Shown here in pieces: positions 15,825-28,226 of a DNA stretch of 64,000 nt. Source of the stretch: Glandiceps talaboti (lineage: Eukaryota; Hemichordata; Enteropneusta; Spengelidae); the NCBI RefSeq assembly GCF_964340395.1, contig NC_135569.1, positions 16,052,519-16,116,518 of the forward strand, read 5' to 3'. Each line of letters opens with the position of its first letter. The stretch's first letter is position 1. Made by a program: the position numbers and the translations under genes. The notes under the pieces are model-generated. The model did no database searches and was not told the origin of the DNA. It worked only from the letters and a program-made list of their open reading frames with translations.

Positions 15825-18800
15825 GTAACAATAACCACCCACATAGAGACACACAATACGATATAAATATCCATAACAATTACCAAGGAAGAATTCAACA
15901 TGCATCCATAGTCACAAAAATAACATGAAAAAAGTAACAATTCTCCTGGTTATTAGATGGAACATTATGGAGATTTCCGATATATAATTTGAAATATTGA
16001 ATTGCACTTTGAACTGCTTATTGCAGACTGGGTTTACTTAACGATCTTACGATATACTTTTAACATATTAAAACTGTCGAGATGACAAGTATAGGGTTTA
16101 CTGAGGATTAGATTCAGATGTCAATCCTGGCCCTCTTGACAGTGGTGATGCAGTAGTGCATATAATTAAAGCTTATTAATCCCATAAGAAGGATTACACA
16201 CATAAAGGACTGAATTGATTCCAGCCATCACGTTATCACGCTATGCATTCCATAGACGTGAAGCACCAACCATGTCAATTTCACAATAAACAAAGCTTTC
16301 TTGGCAGCCATCTTTGTTCACAAATTTACATTTGACAAGCCTTTCAGCCACTTCCTTTGTTTTCATTCTTTTCGAAACATACATGACACTTTAAGGAGAT
16401 GCTAGCGGAAATTAATGGTGACACATGAAAAGTCGAACTTGAAATGGAAAAAAGAAAGGGTTACAGCTGGAGGCTAAAACACATTTTATGGCACACTTAC
16501 ATTAAGAAAGGGCAATCAAGTATAAGGGACGGTTGCACAATGTCACAATGTCACAATGTCAGTGAACTTCGTTTGTTGGTGGGGTGGGGGGGGGTGGTAT
16601 CTGGCGTCAATACTATTGCTGAACTTCTAACCAAATTTCGAAAATTTTCACGACTCCAATGTCAACAGCTTCTGTATTTACTACTGATATATTGATGAGT
16701 TGATAAAAAATGTTCTTTTAATGTGAGATACAGTGCTGGCTTTACGGTAGTATTTTGATGTGTTTACCATCTCGATAAACAGATTCATAAGGTTGGAACT
16801 TCCTGTTTGCCATCATGTATTTACATTGCATTGATCGTAGTAGTGTGAGAGCTGCAGTTTCATCATGTTTTACACGATATATGAAAGTGTTAATGTCTCA
16901 CTTATGAACGTTCGTTTAAGGGAGGGGAGGAAGTATTGTCCCAAACGGACGATCGCTTGATGAGCTTGTGCGACATTGTGCGATGGTCCCTAAGCATTAT
17001 TATAATACACTGCTAAGAATATAAAAGTTCGTCTGAACTTCCAAACAGAGAAATATGTTTTTCAAATGTTATATATCAGAGATTAGGATATGACATATGT
17101 TAAGGAGATTCAGTTTTACGCCTTATCTATATGCATAATAGGCATACCGTAAATTTATCTTAGCTATACCTTGACACTGCCCTTGACAGTGAACTTGACA
17201 CTGAAGTAATGCTTTGAATGACAATGACTAAGGAATAAAAAAATACATTGATAATCAAAATGTACGAATTGATCCATGGAATGTCATTAAGTAACATGTC
17301 AGAAATATGCAAACAGTGGTCAATATTTTATCAGATATCTGCTCTAGTGAACACTATACATAATTATTATATTCAGGTTAAATACATAATTACTGTTCAA
17401 ATGTACATACTTATTGTTTCTTATCATTTATATAATTGCAACAATTCTATAATGCTTATCGTTTACACAGCTTAAGTATTTTAAGTAGCGAAAACACGTA
17501 CCTGCTACTTCCGTGCCAAGTTTTTGACCAATTGGATTAGCAGATTCATATTTTACCCAATCGTATCAATCTTTAACATTGTAATGATTGGCTTATCTGG
17601 TAAAACCAGGTGTTACTTTAATGAATATTTCAATTTCATTGATTCTTTGACCTGGTATTTTCAAACAAAGTGAAATCGTAGGCAAAACGCATATGTTCAG
17701 TATGCCAAAATGGTTTACCTTTAGGAATTGCAAGACCTATACAGATCTGGCTGAATGAAACAATGTTCAAGGTCCTAGGGGACCGGTAAGTTTAAACCAA
17801 ACACCAGGAAAAACCCTGATATTGCAGATCTCTATGACTGGTATGCATTTAACATATACATATATAAACGCTGAGAACTGATATACATGTGCATATACCC
17901 TTATGTACATATTTGCACGACTGTATTACTAGTCATCTAGTATTGAGTATTCACTGTTATTTTCAAGTAAGATATTTCATGTTTGCGTTAGTTTACAAAC
18001 AGTACAACTTGTGTTATGCTGAAAACGAGACTATTACCTTCTTAGTGTTTCGTGTTCCAAACATTTGAACAGTTACAACCAAAACAAGTCTTTTATCAAC
18101 TTTGTCCTGAATCCTAAACTAAAGTAAGTGATCATTTATTTTCGATAAATTCGTCACCAATTTTATGACTTGCATCTTTACAAGTTTAGCCGCTTCAACT
18201 TTTCTGCGCATGTGCGTTCGCATCACCAGTGAAAGGTCAACCATCCCTTCTGGTATAAACATCACTGTAGAACTGTTCAATTTTGTCGTTTGTACTGTGT
18301 ATCAGTAACTGTATATTCTCTAGTTTAAGGGTTATTGATGTATAAAACCACTTCACCATAAAATATTCTCATATCTAATGCACTTTTAGGGTAACAACAT
18401 ACAGCCGAATATTATCTGTATAATACCCTAGATCCATGCAATATGTAAGTATTACTCCTAAAGTGAAAAACAACACAGTCTTCTCATACATTTTTCATGA
18501 AGTCTAGGGCTTAAAAGTACATGGGATGTATTAGACGTGTGTAATTGAAGAAAGGTTCACAATAGAATGATAGAACACAACTCGTAACCTTTAACTCTTC
18601 ATATTTACCTTGTGATATCTAATCATGAATGATTTAATCTAATTTGAGAAGTAACTAACACACAATAAAAATGATCAAAAGCAGCTTTGAAGTCCACAAT
18701 TTTATTTCTGCAAAACTGGAGATACCTTGCCTGCAACGACATAAGACCATTAGCAATTATTGTTATTGAGATCGGACATTTAATCTGGTAGTTTAGTATC

Positions 18801-20999
18801 TTAATCATGGAGTAACAGCTTTATATGTTACATGTATTTTATATTATATCACAGATTTACAGACGTTAACTTTACGACAAAAACTTAATTAATAGTTTGT
18901 AAATTACATGGCAGTTATTACTCTACGGGATACCTATACGATCGCTACAGTATTTGCCTGATTAAACATTTGAACGTTACAACATAGAACAGTGGAAATT
19001 TGGCCAATTAGACTAGCGACTGTACATTTGGGATTACAATTACAGATTACCCCAAATGTTATCCAAGACAGCAGAATTAAAATGGTCACAAATGAGATTT
19101 CCCAAACTTATTTTCTCTTGTGGTCTCCTTACTCCCGCGTTCTTCTCTTAGATGTAATTGGTAGCAAATAGAACATATAAATCCATAGCTTCCTAATTGT
19201 CTGATTAATGAATATTTAAAACAGTTGCCTGCATGAAGTTACCAGTTTAATTTTATTAAGTTGTATTTGATGGTGTAACTCTACAAAATAACTTATTTGC
19301 ATGATGTCCATCTGCCTATCTAAATAGTACAGTTTATCCCATGTTATCATTACTTTAATCTTGTACTCTTCTATCAAGACGAAATAATTGTGAATTTAAT
19401 CATTCAATAACTCTAAAATGTGAAAAGACGTCCAATTTACGATGGTTACACAAAATATACAAATAAAACGAAGAAATAATAATAACGACGTAATAGTAAA
19501 GGAAGCAGAAAAATGGTTTGATATTTAGCTCAAAATAGCCTTAAAGTGGCAATTGAAGACAAATGTGAAACAGAATCGACCAAATCCGAGTTTGTAACTC
19601 AATACATTACAAAACGATAAAACGTGTCTAAAACATTTGTTATTGTACGCAAAGATCAAACACTTTTGATTTTTTTAAAATATTTTAATTGTTTGAGTGA
19701 CAAGCAAGGATTTAGCATATGATATTTCACATTGTTGTTTGAAGTATAAACACATAGCAGAGCTGTTTTGTGAATACAAAATCCAAACGAATACCCATTT
19801 GTCATCCATGTTGACACCATTAGCTTGATCGACCGCCATAGGCATCTACCGTCATATGGTAGATGATTTTATAACATGACGTCATAAATTACAAATCCTC
19901 CATTGAGAGGAAAATGTTGAATTCATACATAACATTGCTAATGATATAATTCTTGACATGAAATTCCCCAATAATTCTATGATAATATTTGGTATCATAA
20001 AGACAAGTCATCCATAAATGCTAAAATATACTAATACGTATTTAAACGTGTATACTGGTGAATAACCTGGCTTGTATAAATATTCATGTTTTGTGTCATT
20101 TGGGACAACACAGGATCATTTATTCATGTCGGACTTACTATGAAGAATGGTCTCAATTAAATGTAGGATCGCAGGGTACTCATCAAATATCACAATATGT
20201 TATTCACAGCATTCGTACCAGCTGTGACACAGTAAAAATTAATCTGATGTGAAAATTTGCGTATTTTTTAAAAAGAGACTTCACAAATCTCCTTGCTTCC
20301 TTATCAAAATGATAGCGATTATAAAGTAATCAAACATATGCCACGCCTAGGATCTGATTGTTCATAAAGCCATTATTACATACAGTTTCTGTTGAACTGG
20401 TGTGTGTTGCTGCTACGCATGCTCAGAGGCTTCAGGCTCCTTTTGCGCTGGATTAATGCAGTTGAACACTGTGTAATGAAATATGGGAAACATAAACTAG
20501 AATTAGTGAAAGAATTAGTATGGAAGCGCTGCAGGCATGGGCGACGAATTGTCACACCCTATTTGTATATAACGGTATGAATACATTGCGTCGACCAACA
20601 AACGTTATTATCATATACGCTTAGTGTTTGAAACGGAACAGTACATGATATTTCTAATGTAAAGTTAACATAATCCGGTGAAGTGAATATACAAATATGA
20701 TCCCTGAAAGCAGTACAAATGTTCTTTTTTATTACCAACAAAATAAAGTAATAAAAACCCTAACAATTAAACAATTGAAGTATATATCCTTAAATATTAT
20801 GAATAGTAAGATACTTTTATTGAAAAGGATAGGTATTAAAATATGTAATTGAAATACATAATTGTAATTGATTTACTTCTATTATTATTGACTGTCGCAT
20901 TCCGTACTATGAATTCACTGCCTGCTTGTCACAATATGCTTTTAATAAATATATAAGACAAGGGTGATTTTACTTCTATTTTATATACTATCTTTTCTA

Positions 21000-21000
<1 letters not shown>
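15823..21000. other. 5.2 kb of AT-rich unique sequence, no gene seen
   Basis: No coding frame above chance length. Small items only: a G-rich run at 16579-16595, the NRF-1-like 12-mer TGCGCATGTGCG at 18205-18216, and a palindromic ATGACGTCAT at 19876-19885. Confidence 0.55.
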
Positions 21001-21034
<34 letters not shown>

Positions 21035-21064
21035 TGTATGTATGTATGTATGTATGTATGTGTG

Positions 21065-21096
<32 letters not shown>

Positions 21097-21368
21097 TGTA
21101 TGTATGTATGTATGTATGTATGTATGTATGTATGTATGTATGTATGTATGTGTGTGTGTGTGTGTGTGTGTGCGTGCGTGCGTGCGTGTGTGTGTGTGCG
21201 TGTGTGCGTGCGTGCGAGCGTGCGTGTGTATGTATGTATGTATGTATGTATGTATGCATTATGTGTGTATGTATGTATGTATGTATGTATGTATGTATGT
21301 ATGTATGTATGTATGTGTGTATGTATGTATGTATGTATGTATGTATGTATGTATGTATGTATGTATGT

Positions 21369-21412
<44 letters not shown>

Positions 21413-21420
21413 ATGTATGT
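21001..21420. repeat. 420-bp TGTA / TG compound microsatellite
   Basis: TGTA units alternate with TG and TGCG blocks: TGTA to about 21150, TG and TGCG to about 21230, TGTA again to about 21370, then pure TG to 21410. It is interrupted at 21257 by GCATTATG. Alternating purine-pyrimidine TG/TGCG parts could adopt Z-DNA. Long His-Thr and Cys-Val-Tyr frames on both strands are artefacts. Confidence 0.98.
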
Positions 21421-21779
21421 AACATATATGATAATGTAAAATATGTTATAATACCTTATTGTGAATAAATCCTACACATTTAATGGACTTTCTTTACTCA
21501 AGCCATGATGTGACATGACATTTTAAATTTCGCATCTTTAAAGAACGAATTAATTTTAATACTTTTCGGTATCGATCTCTATACATTTCACTACGATTAC
21601 TCTATACTAACACATGCATTAGTCACAAAGGCAGTTCTTTACGTTGGTCTATAGGTAAATGCAGTTAAATTTAATATTTTAACAAAAAGCAAACGGATGC
21701 AAATCGTAAATTGAACATGTTGAAATGGAATGATACGTTTTATGATATACCCACTAGTACCAAACTCGGTATATCACTT
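21421..21779. other. AT-rich unique sequence
   Basis: No feature recognised. It may include the undefined left end of the repeat block that follows. Confidence 0.45.
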
Positions 21780-22363
21780 ATTTTAATGGCCACGTGTAAA
21801 CTGAAAGACTGTCGTAAGGGCAAAACGTGAGCCTTTCGATTAGTTTCTACATACTTTTATGACAATGCAAATTCCGAACTACTGTACATGGTGTATCCAT
21901 TGATTGGTAAATTTGATAATTATGCAAATGACCAATTACAAATAAAAATACTATCATCGATGTATGCAGAAAACTGATATTTGAATCTTGTATTCTTATT
22001 GAATAGCTTGACTTTAATTAATTATGCAAATGACTTATAAATATAAGAGGTACATCAACAAGCTTTGTTGGATATGTGCCCTCTATGATAATCAATGAAT
22101 AAATCATATCTACTGCAATTTGAAGCTTGTATTCTTTATATATTTACCGAATTTACCGAAAATCATTAATTATGCATGTCATTCTTAAGTTATGGCCTCA
22201 TTACCATAAACCGTAAATTAAGCAAATACCTCATTAATATTCGTAGCATGTTTGCTAAAACCTTATTACTTCTATCCATTACCCACAATGTATTTACTAA
22301 GTTTCATTTAAATTAACCGAGCCATTGTTGTAAACACATACGCACGGACATACAGAAGGACAG

Positions 22364-22405
<42 letters not shown>

Positions 22406-22440
22406 ATCGTCAAAACATAAACTTCCCTTACGGTAGGTAA
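21780..22440 (+). mobile_element. possible Helitron-derived (HINE/pearl-like) repeat block ending in ACAG microsatellite
   Basis: A core word, AATTATGCAAATGAC, appears at 21918-21932 and 22020-22034, with a diverged third copy (AATTATGCATGTCAT) at 22168-22182. A second word, ATTTGAATCTTGTATTCTT, appears near 21977 and, diverged, near 22117, giving a ~140-bp tandem period. The block leads into an ACAG microsatellite (22356-22402) and then a short tail with CAAAACATAAAC. Core tandem repeats followed by an ACAG/ACGG-type microsatellite is the architecture described for bivalve pearl elements and other Helentron-associated repeats. That assignment rests on architecture alone; termini and insertion site were not resolved. 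Confidence 0.35.
22356..22402. repeat. ACAG microsatellite
   Basis: About twelve ACAG units with one G variant, inside the repeat block above. It is followed by CAAAACATAAA (22411-22421), which also follows the ACAG tract at 55026. Confidence 0.97.
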
Positions 22441-23841
22441 AATGAGGTATCAAATAATAGTGTGAACGTGAATAAAATAGAAATCCAAACATATCTATAC
22501 CGCAATGTCCTCTTTCTAAACTAAATGACTGACAAAAATTCTTAACAAGTTGCATTTTCACTTTTTACAAGTAAATGTCGCTATTACAAAGTTTGTATGA
22601 CTAGCCTAGCCTCTTTGAAATCTCTTATGTGTATTTATAACGAAAGGTGACTCGTACTTTCTTGGTCATGTTTTTGTAATAAAATTGCTAAACTTGTCGT
22701 TGCAGACGAGGAGACAGATGCTAACACATCCACTATGACGCCGTGATTGTACAGCAGGTGGACAGCATAATTTCCTCTTAGTTGTCTAAAACGTGTGTCT
22801 ATATATCGACCATTTCCGAAGTCGACCGAATACTTTGTTAGTTTGACTATTCGATAAATCAAATGGTGACCCTACTTTGTTGCATTCTTAGCAACTTACG
22901 GGAGTCGTGGCTTTAATTTACGTGTGAATACTGGTAAACGAGGGCCTTATGGCGAATTTGTATAAGCATATTATGATAGGAAAATACCACGTCTAGGTAC
23001 TTAAATGCTCAATTTACTCTGTAAGCAGTAACAAACGGCATGTTTTCTACTCGTATCAAAAGCTTGAATTGGACAAGGTCAGAGGTCGAATAATCAGACG
23101 TATGGAGCTGTTGAAGTTAGTTTGGCTTAGGCCACACGTCTATGAACGACGGTGTTTTATTATATTTTGACCAAATACATGTTAAAATCTTTAGATTCAG
23201 GACAAGTGCCGCTTAATCGGTTTCAGGAACGTGTAATGTGCATTTGATAATGATAAAAATCTATCGCCAGTAAGCTGACATCACTACGACGAAAGTGTCG
23301 TCACATAAAGAGCTAGTACGTAGTTTGTAAAATTTCATATCGAAATGTGGTTCTATGATACACTTTCAGTCATATTCACTAATCAAATGATATAGTGCCT
23401 GTTTGAAAGAACATTTCAAGTAATTCTTATCACCATAATGTTTTTATAATGATGCATTTATGTCCAAGTTATTGATAATGATATATTAAATCAAAATAAA
23501 TTTCCATATCATAAATAATTTATGACACCCTAATTGAAACTTACAATCTATCTTCATGGCTAATGTTGATAATCAACGCCAAATTAGTTGATTGCTTTTA
23601 TACACAATAGACAATGCAATTATAGACGAAATCCACTCACAGAATATTAAAGAATATGTAGGGAACATTCAGTAGTTATTGCCCAATATTTTCTTCTTCT
23701 TTCAGCCAAGGAAAATACTGAATGAAGAAAAAGATCGGGGAATAACTTAATTATGCCAGCACCAGTAATATCGAAGAAAAATCGGGGAAAGTAATGGTAA
23801 TTTTGAATGTTTTGACTCATATTTCGAACACAGCATAACCA
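22441..23841. other. AT-rich unique sequence, no gene seen
   Basis: Frames up to about 75 codons only. Nothing recognised. Confidence 0.5.
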
Positions 23842-23898
23842 GTGACGTAGACACACCTTGTCGTGACATAGACACGCGTTGTCGTGACGTAGACGACC
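23842..23898. repeat. 21-bp tandem repeat with CRE-like core
   Basis: Almost three copies of a 21-bp unit, GTGACGTAGACACACCTTGTC, starting at 23842, 23863 and 23884. The middle copy has GTGACATAG. Each intact copy carries TGACGT. Confidence 0.85.
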
Positions 23899-24489
23899 AG
23901 AGTATATATTCCATATTTGTGTTCAACTTGGCTCGTGTATGGCATACTACGTGGTAGACGTTACACTTTTAGTTTAGTATATGAATTGAATTAGCAGACC
24001 ACGTGAAACTAACAGTCTCGTTAATTTCAAAAACAAATGTTGATATGTATTTTATTGCATTTATGTATCTTAGTGTATAAATAGAAAAGGCGAAAGTTGG
24101 GTAATATTTGAAAAGTTAATATTATATATCAATTTCAGCACTGCTATAAATGGCTGAAAATAACTATTAATCACTATGTTTATGCCACGTAATAAGCAGA
24201 AAATATTGCCTACGTACACATTAATGCACTTCAATTATCGACTGAATTAAATGGCGACATGAAAAGGAAATTAATCGCCTGATAGAACGTTTTAATTAGT
24301 GGATTTAGACACAATATTATCAATCAGAATCAATCAATTATACACCCCCCCCCCCCCCTGAGAAGCACACCTACCATGCATCCACAAAATAAGGACTGGA
24401 CATCACAGTTTATATGAATACAATGTCTTTTAATTTCAAGTATATCAAAATTATGCAACCAGGCTCTTTAAAATCAAAATTTATAAAAA
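23899..24489. other. unique sequence with a C homopolymer
   Basis: Includes a 14-C run at 24345-24358. Nothing else recognised. Confidence 0.55.
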
Positions 24490-24955
24490 AGATATCATAA
24501 TGAAGTCAGATAGAAAGATATCATAATGACGTAGTGTAAAACATGTGATAGTGACGTCATTTAGAAAAATGTCATAATGACGTAGTGTAAAAAATGTCAT
24601 AGTGACGTCATTTAGAAATTCATAATGACATAATGTAAGTTATAATGGTGTCACTTAGAAAAATAACAATATAAAATAATGTAAAACGTCATAATGATGT
24701 CATTTAGAAAGATGCTAAAATGACGTTATTAGAAAGTTATCATATGGTGTTTTACAAAAACATGTCATAATGATGTCATTTAAAAAGATGTCAATAACCT
24801 GAATCAAAACTATAGTACAATGACGTCATTCCAAAAAATGTCATATGTCATTCAAAAGATGTTACAAAATTACATTATTCAAAAACATGCCACAGCAACG
24901 TCGTCTGAAAGATGTTACAGAATGACGTCATTAACAATGATGTCACATAAGACCG
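24490..24955. repeat. degenerate ~25-bp minisatellite rich in CRE palindromes
   Basis: About eighteen diverged copies of a ~25-bp unit whose best copies read ATGACGTCATTTAGAAA followed by ATGTCATA. Core starts fall near 24499, 24524, 24550, 24575, 24600, 24623, 24644, 24692, 24719, 24742 and 24768. Four copies hold a perfect TGACGTCA (24552, 24603, 24821, 24923) and the rest are one or two bases away. The divergence between copies indicates an old array. Confidence 0.9.
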
Positions 24956-27900
24956 CCTTTACAAAGAATAAATGAGGAAAACAAACATCGGGTTAATTAA
25001 GTGTACTAAAAGTCCATTCATATTCATTCTAAATACTATGAATGTCAGCTACTGCAAGAGGCTCATAACCGTCGCTAGTCATAACTTAACCTGTGCTGAA
25101 CATGTTGATAACCTTTTTTTTCGAAAATGTTTTTAGAAGCGAACATTTCTACCCATGAACCGCATTTTGTGTACATTAGTATTATTTCAGTTATTCTTGC
25201 AATTCAACCTAAAATACAATGGCGATTAGAAGAAATACAGATATCATATTCCTTGACAATATTTTGACTTTAACAGGCTAGGAATTTTAGAGGTCAAATG
25301 CTGAACACTGAAAGGAGTCCATCTCCATCAGTATTCGTGATCTTCGGATTCCGTAAGATACAAATTTGAATGTATTAACGACTGTTCATGGAGGCAGCAG
25401 ACTTTAGTATCATCCTTTTATGACTAAATCTGTTCATTTTACGTTCAATTTATGAATTCACTACACTAAGCACTGCGATAAAAAGTAGGACACAGTTGTT
25501 TCCAGGGCACGGAATACGTATATATATACACCCATATTGTATAAATGCGTTGTGAATTTGAAAATATTGTAATAAAGGAACCATATGCTTCATTTCAGAT
25601 TTGAACGGCCTTCGTTAAAAAAACTAAATTTACGAACATCTGACTAGATAGCATCAGAATGATGGATATAGGTTTGTGCAAATTGATCAAGTGAATTGTG
25701 ATTATTATTCAAGTGATACAAACACCTGTTGCAATGTGAACTATTATATCCATATGTTAGGAGATTTTCTATCCAAACATACAATTTAAAAGGAACTTAC
25801 CAACGTATTCTCTTAATTCAAAAATCTTTTCTTCGTTTACTATTTGATGCTTAAATGTTGACAATGTGGCATTTATGCGAACCTACACCCCGTTATGTGG
25901 GTAAACATCAAGAAACATTCATATCCATTGTGAATATAATCCTTGGTATTTTCAATAAAAGCACTCAACCGAAACTAGCTTATTTTTACATCCCATTGTC
26001 GTATTATTTCTGTCTGTTCGACACACTGTCGTTATAATTGCAACATTTTGGATTGATGTTAGTTTTGTTGTTAAGTCACATTATGGGAATGAATACCGTC
26101 GCTGGTTAAGATTGCTGTGTCTTTATATATAAGCATCGTAAAACGAAACACTTGCCAAAGGAGTGATTTAATTGAACACTGTACACACCCTTGCACGCCG
26201 GGTTTTAGACGAAAAAACTCACACGATAGTAATTCACCTGACTGTTGGCATTTATTCAAAGTTAGGGTGTCACTGGCGATTACATCTCTGCTAGGGAGAC
26301 TGGAACTTGCTGATGGTGTGCGGATCGCGACGAGGAAATCATTTTGGTTTGAACACATTGAACAAATCACAGATCAGGATAACATTTACAAACGGACAAC
26401 GTGTAATATTTATGAAGTTATTCTGCGGTGCCCCACGGATTGTTCATAACTTTGGGTAAGTACTTAATTTTTATACCAGTCTATTTGGATTTCACTACCA
26501 TGTGTTTCAACAGATATTGACAAAATAGTTGGCTGGACTGATTTCGACAAGGAAGTTTGCTATACTTGCGTCATAATGTTCACCAATCACAATTCTCTCC
26601 ATAAATAGAATTACAATAATTTTATGATCATATAACACAATTATACCCCTTTTTGCTTGATTATCATTATATTATCATCACTGTGTCAAAAAAGCTGCCA
26701 GTATGATGCAATAATAATAATTAAAGGAACGGAAATATTTTCGTTAAAAAACCGACCACAGTTCATCAACATATGAACGTAGAAAAGACGTTACTCATGT
26801 CAATTCCATTATCTCTTTGAAAATAAGAGAGTACATAGCTGGAAGGTACAGCTTATATGTGCTATCATTAATCTCTCTTTACCAACTCACTGTGAAGGAC
26901 TACAGTTAAATGACATGAAAAGAAAATCCCTGTATTAAGGCAAGGCTTGTGATATGAAATTATTATAAGGTATCAAATTTCCTTATATACATTTTACGTG
27001 TATTGTTTACTATTGATATGACAGCAGACCTTGAAACTTTTATTTTCGTCAGGTTTGATAGGATATACATCAACTATACTTTAATGTTATACATCATAAC
27101 AGTAGCAATATACAGTATAAACATAGGAAACCTTTTTAATTTCCGTGAAAGCACGCATATCCCCTCTCAACCGCCGCCATTTTTCGTTATAGGTATGTTA
27201 TCAGAGGACTTAGCGATATATATTTCACTAGGACATTTTCACTTACAAATATTGTAAGGCGTGGATTGTGATGATAAAGTAAACTTTGAAAAGTTTGATA
27301 GTGGATCTTATAAAACACAAACTAAATAATGCTAATTTCTAGTATTAACATCATTTTTTAAAAATCAGATAAACTATATGAAAATGTGTTGATGTGATAT
27401 TTAAAAAAGATATTTAAAAAAAAACATACTTTTAAAAACCTATTCTTGTAAGTACATGTGCCTTGAAGGCACTGTAAAGAATATTGTCTGTATAAAAATG
27501 GCTGTAAATAATGTGTACTCTGCTGTAAGTGAAACACTGCTCGTCGAGCTTAGTTTTCAATTGTTAAATTTTACATGACGGCAAAGTCGCATTACATGGA
27601 TTAGTTTATTTTAGTACTGTGGTGCGTCATGAGGCTAATATTAATTTGCCGTTGCTCTACTTTCCATAAGGAATCACAGGTCATGTAACTTAACCAAACA
27701 TGTCTTTAATGATGTATGATTTGAATACATTAGGGGATTGAACTTGAAACAACCTAGTGCGCCAAACCTGCAAAATGTGCATTGATATATTAAAACATAT
27801 ATCTGAACTTACCATACAAATAATCAAAATGTATTCAATGTCATTAATATTCATTTCCATCAAAATATTGTCGATGATTTTGGTTGAGCCAGTGGGAAGA

Positions 27901-28135
27901 AGTAGGAATATTAATGGGAAAGTATAAATTTAAAGCACCTGAATGGTATTAAGATATTACACACACTACCATCCATATTCATATTAAGATAATGACATTT
28001 ATTCTAATAAGTGGCAACACAACTATCGTGATATACATAATTCTACACAATACAGTTGACGCAATAATGTTACCAGCTAATAATTGCTACATACTGATAT
28101 TTTCAAGGGAAGTCTAACTTTAACCCTACTTCATA
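24956..28135. other. AT-rich unique sequence, no gene seen
   Basis: A GC-richer patch at about 26150-26450 is open on both strands (110 codons plus, 99 codons minus) and is followed by a donor-like GTAAGT at 26456-26461, but the plus frame stops before it. I see no known domain. Otherwise nothing. Confidence 0.5.
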
Positions 28136-28226
28136 CCCCCCCCCCCCTCCAAAAAAAATAAAAATAAAAATAATAATAAAATATAACCCCCCCCAAAAAA
28201 AAAAACAAAACAACAACAACAAAACC
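28136..28226. repeat. C-run / A-rich low-complexity block
   Basis: Two runs of C (12 and 8) are each followed by A-rich tracts containing AAAAT, AAT and CAA units. This is simple low-complexity sequence that may form unusual structure. It is not clearly a retroposon tail. Confidence 0.9.

Noticed and set aside
20964-21468. Long Cys-Val-Tyr and His-Thr frames
   Set aside because: Translation of the TGTA/TG microsatellite in all frames of both strands. The same applies to frames at 1804-2250, 15523-15940, 54759-55078, 58634-59137 and 59531-60097.
26117-26449. 110-codon plus frame overlapped by a 99-codon minus frame in a GC-richer patch, followed by GTAAGT at 26456
   Set aside because: The plus frame stops before the donor, both strands are equally open, and no family is recognised.
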